Below the pieces are notes generated by a model. That model saw nothing but the letters and a program-made list of their open reading frames with translations, was not told where the DNA came from and made no database searches. Positions 5,770-10,320 of a stretch of DNA of 10,320 bases are shown in pieces. The translations under genes and the position numbers were made by a program. Numbering within the stretch: the first letter of the stretch is position 1; each line of letters starts with the position of its first letter. The DNA is from a bacterium (GTDB taxonomy: Bacteria; Verrucomicrobiota; Verrucomicrobiae; Opitutales; Opitutaceae): the NCBI GenBank assembly GCA_021780625.1, contig JAJXYI010000495.1, positions 1-10,320 of the forward strand. The letters run 5' to 3'.

Positions 5770-6564
5770 ATGTTTCCTCCCTATCCCCTCCTTCCTCACG
5801 GACCCTGGTCGCGGGCACACCGCGCGCCGGATGCTGCGCAGGCTGCCGGCAAAGGGACTCTGGCCACGGGTAACGGACGGCGCGTCGTGCTCTCCGTCGC
5901 GGTCAGCGTGGACGGATACCTGGCGCGCCGGGACGGGGCGATCGACTGGCTGCCGCAGCCGAATTCGAGCGGCGAAGACTATGGGTGCGAGGCTTTCCTG
6001 GCGACGGTGGATACCCTGATCATGGGGCGCCGGACCTATGAGCAGGTACTTGCCCTCGGAGCCTGGCCGTATGGCGACAAGCGGACCCATGTGTTCAGCA
6101 CGACCCGTTGTTCTGGAGCGGCCGAGGGTGTGGAGTTCGTGGACTGCGACATCGCCGCATTTATGCGCGAGCTGAAATCGGGACCGGGAACCGGTTCGAT
6201 CTGGCTGGTTGGGGGCGCGGAGATCATCGCCGCCTGCCTGGGTGGGGGCGTGGTCGACGAACTCGTGTTGACGGTCGTGCCGGTATTGCTGGGCGAAGGC
6301 ATTTCCCTGTTTCCGACTCATGGCTGGTCGACGGCGCTTCGCCACCGGCACACCCGGGCATTCCCGGACGGCCTGGTGCAGCACACCTATGCGCTGTTGA
6401 ATGCTGACCACACGGCTCGCGGGCGCCCTACGGAGACTTTGCCCGGCGGAGCGCACCCGCGGAATGCACGGGCCGAATCAAACCGTCGCGGAGAGCCTTT
6501 GCCGGATGCAGTGCTGGCGGCCCGGGGATTTTGTGCGTGGGGACTGCACGAGGAGTCCGTATGA
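5770..6564 (+). CDS. RibD C-terminal/dihydrofolate reductase-like family protein
   Basis: The DHFR-like core covers about residues 37-199 of a 264-residue product: VVLSVAVSVDGYLAR near the start, DTLIMGRRTYE (81-91), the NADPH-site glycines in IWLVGGAEI (144-152) and DELVLTVVPVLLGEGISLF (163-181). Family members are NAD(P)H-dependent reductases of the RibD-C type; the true substrate is usually unknown. The ATG at 5770 is the last ATG, GTG or TTG before the first core strand that keeps the whole strand; a GTG at 5887 would clip it, and a TTG at 5701 overlaps the VOC stop. No good ribosome binding site is visible for any of them. Both ends are odd: about 36 residues of proline- and alanine-rich sequence precede the core, and about 65 polar residues follow where relatives normally stop. 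It is probably the third gene of the WYL-VOC unit and converges on the pilin cluster with 28 bp between stops. Confidence 0.85.
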   Translation: MFPPYPLLPHGPWSRAHRAPDAAQAAGKGTLATGNGRRVVLSVAVSVDGYLARRDGAIDWLPQPNSSGEDYGCEAFLATVDTLIMGRRTYEQVLALGAWPYGDKRTHVFSTTRCSGAAEGVEFVDCDIAAFMRELKSGPGTGSIWLVGGAEIIAACLGGGVVDELVLTVVPVLLGEGISLFPTHGWSTALRHRHTRAFPDGLVQHTYALLNADHTARGRPTETLPGGAHPRNARAESNRRGEPLPDAVLAARGFCAWGLHEESV

Positions 6565-6592
6565 CAGGCGGTATTGGCGCTGCCGTTCTCGG

Positions 6593-8068
6593 CTAGAAGC
6601 CCGCGAAGACGCTAGCGTAGGTGGCGCGGTCAGAGGCGGACTGCAGTTCCCGCCATTGCGAGACGGACCAGGGATTCCCCGTCGACACATTCTTGAGTGC
6701 CTCGTCGTAATGAAAGTCCATGTGCCCGTTGGACGTGATCGAGTTGGCCACGAAGGAGCCGACGAGCATGCCGGAATTTCCTCCGCCGTTGCAGGACAGT
6801 GCGGCATTCGGACAGAACAGACAGGCGTAGATGGTGCCGTTTCCTCCGATCGAACAAGCGGAGGTGGTGGTGGTGAAAATCTGGAGCGCACCGGCCCAGC
6901 TTTCGTTGTTGATGAAACCATTGCCCGAGACCGAGACGGGGCCGTCGATATAGAGGGTCAGATTGCCGCTGGGCTGGATCGTGATGCCGGACGAACACGA
7001 GCCTCCTTCGCTGTCGTCGGAACCGGAGTGCGAGTTGCCGTGCTCGCTTTCCGATTCGCCAGATCCGCTCGAGCTGACGCTGGTGCCACCGCTCCCAACG
7101 ATCGCGACGTTGTCGCCGCTTTGGACGGTGACACCGCCGATCGTGGCGCCCGAAACGAAGTAATAATAGCAACCGTCGGAGGCCGGATTGTCGGTCGACC
7201 GCGGGAGGCACGAGGGCACGCTCGATCCGAGATCGTAACTTTGGGACACCGATGCGGCCGTGGGGTAGGAAGGCGGTGTGAAGTCGTAGCTGAATCCCGT
7301 TGAGGTGGTGCCGGTGATCGAGCCTCCGCTCACCGAGCCCGTGCCGAGCAGGACGTTTCCGTAAACGGTGCCCTGGGCTCCGAGGTCGATGTTGCCGCCC
7401 GCACTCGCGACAGTTGTATTCGAGCGGGATACGGAAGCGGGATAGGATGAATAGGGTCCGGTGGAGGGACTGGTCGTCGAGATGAAGCTGTCGGCCGAGG
7501 GGTGCCCATTCCAGGAAATGTCATTTTCCGCGACCATCCCGTAGGCCCATTTTCCCCCAAACTTGAGGGTGACCAGCTCGATCTTCACGATCGGATTAGA
7601 GCCGTCGAAGGGAGTGATGGTGGCCTGGGAGACCACGGTGGCCGTGCCGGAGGAACCGCTGTAGCCCTCGACGTAAACCTTCACGACGCACGTGGCGTTC
7701 TGGTCGAGGTTGAACGTCGGCATCACCAGGGTGGCCGTATCCGCGGTGGAATTGCAGGTCCAGGCGGTGCCCTGGGAGTCGATGGTCCCCCAGGCGGCGG
7801 ACGTGGAGGCGCCCGCTCCCATCTGGTTGAAACTCCAGATGGCCTGTTCGAGACCGGCCTCGGCCAGGTTTCCGGCATTGTCGGCGAAGAAGGTCCGATG
7901 GGACATCTTCAGCATGTTTGCGCCCATATCCAGATAGGTGGCGATCGAGATGCCGACGATGGCGACGAGCAGGAGTGCGAGGATGAGGATGCTGCCGCGG
8001 TCGTCGGACGCGATCCGGCGGCGGGCGGAGCCCTGGCATGGCTGGGCGTGCTGGGCGGCGGTGCTCAT
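6593..8068 (-). CDS. PilX-like type IV pilus minor pilin / pilus assembly protein
   Basis: The product is 491 residues. The ATG at 8068 overlaps the upstream stop by ATGA; the frame is open further but that part is antisense-like sequence under the PilW-like gene. The N-terminus has the PilX-type segment DRGSILILALLLVAIVGISI (membrane helix about 26-45), followed by the typical AGNLAEAGLEQAIWSFN. The middle part is Ser/Thr/Gly-rich beta sequence resembling a polymer-forming beta helix (AGGNIDLGAQGTVYGNVLLG). A Ser/Glu/Asp/His low-complexity insert is at about 330-360. The C-terminal domain has GNLTLYIDGPVSVSGNG, a cysteine-containing YACLFCPNAALSC and the closing FHYDEAL near 452-458, as in many exported PilX-linked proteins. 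No classical prepilin G/F-T-x-x-E site is present, normal for PilX-like proteins with a short RGS...L start. It probably caps or initiates the pilus with the PilW- and PilV-like proteins. Confidence 0.88.
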   Translation of the reverse strand: MSTAAQHAQPCQGSARRRIASDDRGSILILALLLVAIVGISIATYLDMGANMLKMSHRTFFADNAGNLAEAGLEQAIWSFNQMGAGASTSAAWGTIDSQGTAWTCNSTADTATLVMPTFNLDQNATCVVKVYVEGYSGSSGTATVVSQATITPFDGSNPIVKIELVTLKFGGKWAYGMVAENDISWNGHPSADSFISTTSPSTGPYSSYPASVSRSNTTVASAGGNIDLGAQGTVYGNVLLGTGSVSGGSITGTTSTGFSYDFTPPSYPTAASVSQSYDLGSSVPSCLPRSTDNPASDGCYYYFVSGATIGGVTVQSGDNVAIVGSGGTSVSSSGSGESESEHGNSHSGSDDSEGGSCSSGITIQPSGNLTLYIDGPVSVSGNGFINNESWAGALQIFTTTTSACSIGGNGTIYACLFCPNAALSCNGGGNSGMLVGSFVANSITSNGHMDFHYDEALKNVSTGNPWSVSQWRELQSASDRATYASVFAGF

Positions 8069-8643
8069 GACTTGTTGCGCATCACAAACGTGCCGGTGCC
8101 CGTCTGGGTGACGGGAACTGACGTGACGGCCGTGCGCGTCAACGTGAGGACGCATTGGATGACCTTTGCGGTGGAGTCCGAGGACGTGGCGGCGCCGGAG
8201 GAGTCGAGCCGGTTGAAAGCCAGGCTGGTGACATCGCGCGCGAGGATCTGCTGGCCGCTGAGCGAGGAGCCGTCGCCCGGCACGAGGTAGAACCACTCGT
8301 CGGCGGCGTCGTAGGCGTAGGTGACCTCGTTGGAAGTGGAAGTGTAATTGTCGGGGACCGTGAACGTGACAGAGATCACGGCTCCGCTGGAATTGGTCTT
8401 CGAGACGAACGCGCTGGCCATGCGGGCATCGATGCCGAACTGCTCGATGGCCTTGCGCGACTGCTGATCCATCTCCGCGTAGTTGCTGATGGCGTAGCCG
8501 CTTCGGATGATGAGCAGGTAGGAGGTGAGCAGCCCGGCGATGACGAAGACGCCGATGGCGGCGCCGATCATGATCTCGGCGAGCGTGAAACCCCGGCTCG
8601 AGCGCAAGGGCGCGGACGACCTGTCATTTGGAGACATAGTCAT
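8065..8643 (-). CDS. PilW-like prepilin (minor pilin)
   Basis: The product is 192 residues with a class III signal: an 18-residue leader ending SSRG, then FTLAEIMIGAAIGVFVIAGL. Prepilin peptidase should cut after G18 and methylate F19; E23 is the conserved Glu5. The following hydrophobic helix continues into a polar region starting AISNYAEMDQQSRKAIEQFG (PilW-like), and a beta-rich C-terminal part with EVTYAYDAADEWFYLVPGD. The ATG at 8643 is favoured over the ATG at 8637 because GGAGG lies 9 bases upstream. The start overlaps the end of the PilV-like gene by 20 bases and its stop overlaps the PilX-like start by four, so the three are translationally linked. Whether it belongs to a true type IV pilus or a type II secretion pseudopilus cannot be told from this window. 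Confidence 0.9.
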   Translation of the reverse strand: MTMSPNDRSSAPLRSSRGFTLAEIMIGAAIGVFVIAGLLTSYLLIIRSGYAISNYAEMDQQSRKAIEQFGIDARMASAFVSKTNSSGAVISVTFTVPDNYTSTSNEVTYAYDAADEWFYLVPGDGSSLSGQQILARDVTSLAFNRLDSSGAATSSDSTAKVIQCVLTLTRTAVTSVPVTQTGTGTFVMRNKS

Positions 8644-9136
8644 ACAGGCCGTCCTCCGCGTAGTAGGTGACGTAGCTGCGGGACAGGGTGCGTCCGTCGT
8701 AGTTCTTCCAGGACACGGTGAACTGGATCTCCATCATCCCGGAGTGGACGAGGGTGGCCGTGCGCGTGATCGAAAAACGCGAGGCCACGGAGGGCATGCC
8801 GGAAAACACGGCGGGAAGCGCCAGCGACGTGGCGGTTGAGGAGTAGGCGCTGACGGTATCCCAATTCTGGATTCGCAACATCTCCACCTCGTACTGCATG
8901 ACCTGGGAGGCGGTGGTCAGATTTCGGGCCGTATCCAGCGACATGAGACCGCGTTGAAGTGCGGCGATCGTGGTCGCGAGGCCCATCACCATCACGAAAG
9001 CGGCCATCGTGACCTCCAGGATCGTGAAGGCACGGCTGTCGCGCAGAGAGCGCCCGCGTGTGGCTCCTCGCGCCGGTCGCGATCCGGCGGCAGGGGATTT
9101 TTCTGAAGCGTACTTAATCACCCCTATAAGTTCCAA
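8624..9136 (-). CDS. PilV-like prepilin (minor pilin)
   Basis: The product is 170 residues from a TTG at 9136; a GTG at 9121 would give 165, and neither has a strong ribosome binding site. The prepilin N-terminus is SRAFTILEVTMAAFVMVMGL: cleavage would fall between A36 and F37, and E41 is the conserved Glu5. The residue before the cut is Ala, not the usual Gly. The leader of 31-36 residues is long. After the membrane helix comes TARNLTTASQVMQYEVEMLR and a beta-rich C-terminal domain with VSWKNYDGRTLSRSYVTYYA, which is PilV-like. It is the first of three overlapping pilin genes. The 78 bp before it, up to the lpxB stop, must hold the promoter if the cluster has its own; I see no convincing -35/-10 pair there. 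Confidence 0.88.
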   Translation of the reverse strand: MELIGVIKYASEKSPAAGSRPARGATRGRSLRDSRAFTILEVTMAAFVMVMGLATTIAALQRGLMSLDTARNLTTASQVMQYEVEMLRIQNWDTVSAYSSTATSLALPAVFSGMPSVASRFSITRTATLVHSGMMEIQFTVSWKNYDGRTLSRSYVTYYAEDGLYDYVSK

Positions 9137-9214
9137 TTACCATATCGGATCAAAACGGGATTCTCTGAAGCTGGAAAATCGGGGTGAGGCGACCCAGGGG
9201 CGGAGCGGTAATGC

Positions 9215-10320
9215 TCAATAATTTCCCACGGGTGTGGACAGCTTTTGAAGCAGCCAGTCGGCGGCGGTGCCCGACGAGGGTTGGCGGAGGATATCGCGCA
9301 GTCGGGAGGCTTCGGCGAGGGTGTGGTCGCGACGGGTGCGGTCGTAGAGGCAATGGCGGAGTTCGACGGCGAGCACCGCGGGGTGGGCGCGTTTCTGGAT
9401 GAACTCGGGATACATCGGTTCCTTCAGCAGGAGGTTGGCGATGCCGATGAAGTTGGTCTTCACGAGCATGCGTCCGAGCGCGTAGGTGGCCGGGCTGGTC
9501 TTGTAGACGACTGCGCCGGGGATACCGGCGAGGGCGCAGTGCATGGACATGGTGCCTGAGCTTGTGAGCACGGCGGCGGCGCTCACGGGCGAGCCAGTGG
9601 GGTGAAGGCGGACGTTGGCGGGTGGGCTAAAGGATTCGAGTACCTGGCGGATGTGGTCGCTGGGATAGAGCACCACGGCTTCGCGAGGATCCCTGAGCAG
9701 CTGGTAGGCTTTGAGTAGGGCGGGAAAGATGCGTTTGACCGTCTGCGCGCGGCTTCCGGGCAGCAACAGGATGGGGCCAGCGGGATCCAGGCTGACAGGG
9801 GCGGCGTAGTCGGGCGCCACGAAGGGGTGGCCGACGAAAGTGACCGGTAATTCCGTATCGGCGTAGCAGGCGACTTCGAAGGGGAAGATGACCGCGAGGG
9901 CGTCGAGGTTCTGCTCCATCTCGAAGCGGCGGTGAGGTTTCCAGGCCCAGATTTGCGGCGAAATGTAGAACAGCGTGGTGCAGAAGCCGCCGCTTTTCTT
10001 GGAGATTCCGCGAGCGCGCAGGGCCTTGGCAATGCGGAGATTGAAGCCGGGATAGTCGACAAAGCACACGGCTGCGGGCCGGTGGGTCTCGATCCAGCGG
10101 AGGGTATCGTTGAAGAGCCGGCGGAAGAATCCGATGTTGGAAAGCACCTCGGCGAAGCCGACGACGGAGGTGGAGGTCAGGTCGTGGAGGAGCTGGGCTC
10201 CGGCGGCGGCGAGCTCGGGGCCCCCGAGTGCGGCGACGGACAGGCCGGGGGACTGGCGGCGCGCCTCGCGAACCATCGTTGCAGCATGCTGATCTCCAGA
10301 GTGTTCGCCTGCGATGACGA
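9215..10320 (-). CDS. lpxB: Lipid-A-disaccharide synthase LpxB (5' end outside window)
   Basis: The frame is open to the right edge and begins with the family's N-terminal motif VIAGEHSGDQHAATMVREAR; an internal ATG at 10276 is therefore not the start. About 367 residues are visible, and only a few N-terminal ones should be missing (family about 380). Further hallmarks are VGFAEVLSNIGFF, CFVDYPGFNLRIAKALRARG, YISPQIWAWKPHR, VTFVGHPFVAP, ILLLPGSRAQTVKRIFPALL and the C-terminal SSGTMSMHCALAGIPGAVVY...NLLL segment of this GT-B glycosyltransferase (GT19). It joins UDP-2,3-diacylglucosamine to lipid X, releasing UDP and making the beta-1,6 disaccharide of lipid A, at the cytoplasmic face of the inner membrane. 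Its presence marks an LPS-producing organism. It lies upstream of and codirectional with the pilin genes, 78 bp apart, which is probably coincidental. Confidence 0.97.
   Translation of the reverse strand, partial: VIAGEHSGDQHAATMVREARRQSPGLSVAALGGPELAAAGAQLLHDLTSTSVVGFAEVLSNIGFFRRLFNDTLRWIETHRPAAVCFVDYPGFNLRIAKALRARGISKKSGGFCTTLFYISPQIWAWKPHRRFEMEQNLDALAVIFPFEVACYADTELPVTFVGHPFVAPDYAAPVSLDPAGPILLLPGSRAQTVKRIFPALLKAYQLLRDPREAVVLYPSDHIRQVLESFSPPANVRLHPTGSPVSAAAVLTSSGTMSMHCALAGIPGAVVYKTSPATYALGRMLVKTNFIGIANLLLKEPMYPEFIQKRAHPAVLAVELRHCLYDRTRRDHTLAEASRLRDILRQPSSGTAADWLLQKLSTPVGNY

Noticed and set aside
5674..6456. 260-codon open frame on the minus strand
   Set aside because: Antisense to the DHFR-like gene, which has family motifs in the plus frame.
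6565..6592. Bidirectional terminator between the DHFR-like and PilX-like genes
   Set aside because: Only a weak 5-bp stem with a wobble pair could be drawn and no T run accompanies it.
6401..8290. Plus-strand open frames of 300 and 262 codons across the pilin genes
   Set aside because: They are antisense to the PilX-like and PilW-like genes. Their products are G/R/D-rich and show no domain, while the minus frames have pilin signatures and overlapping starts and stops.
8069..8296. N-terminal extension of the PilX-like frame
   Set aside because: The extra 76 residues read through the PilW-like gene in another frame and are R/H/P-rich. The ATG at 8068 with ATGA overlap and a PilX N-terminus is the sensible start.
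9137..9214. Promoter for the pilin cluster
   Set aside because: TATGGT-like and TTGAGC-like hexamers exist on the minus strand but not with acceptable spacing; I could not support a promoter.

Overview
The window is GC-rich Gram-negative DNA. Lipid A synthesis (lpxB) indicates an LPS-making outer membrane. The secreted matrixin with Ig-like domains, the PilV/PilW/PilX-type pilin cluster, and remnants of an IS66 and a REP-associated (RAYT-type) transposase suggest Verrucomicrobiota, perhaps Opitutales. That placement is an inference from gene style; no rRNA or other phylogenetic marker is present.

Layout. 1-1546 (minus): a two-gene unit for exported proteins. An uncharacterised secreted protein overlaps by ATGA the start of a matrixin-type zinc metalloprotease with at least one Ig-like domain, which runs off the left edge. 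1761-3011: an accessory patch of mobile-element debris. It holds two 95%-identical 206-bp copies of the 3' end of a RAYT-like transposase gene, bracketed by a roughly 20-bp REP-like motif (four direct copies plus one inverted left end), then a small three-helix membrane protein of lower GC, then the right end of an IS66-family element. 3133-4239 (plus): an exported protein of unknown function whose start codon directly follows a run of 15 G. 4303-6564 (plus): a WYL-domain transcriptional regulator, a VOC/glyoxalase-fold protein and a RibD/DHFR-like reductase, apparently one transcription unit. A perfect 10-bp hairpin has the regulator's stop codon in its loop. 6593-9136 (minus): three type IV pilin-like genes in the order PilV-like, PilW-like, PilX-like, each overlapping the next. 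9215-10320 (minus): lpxB, lacking only its first few codons.

Functionally there are four stories: a secreted protease and its coupled partner; a probable regulator-plus-enzymes stress or detoxification operon; a minor-pilin cluster of a type IV pilus or pseudopilus; and an essential lipid A gene. The least ordinary features are the paired RAYT remnants, whose differences fall almost only at third codon positions, their REP-like motif family, the G15 tract, and the stop-codon hairpin. I saw no tRNA, rRNA, CRISPR array or complete insertion sequence.
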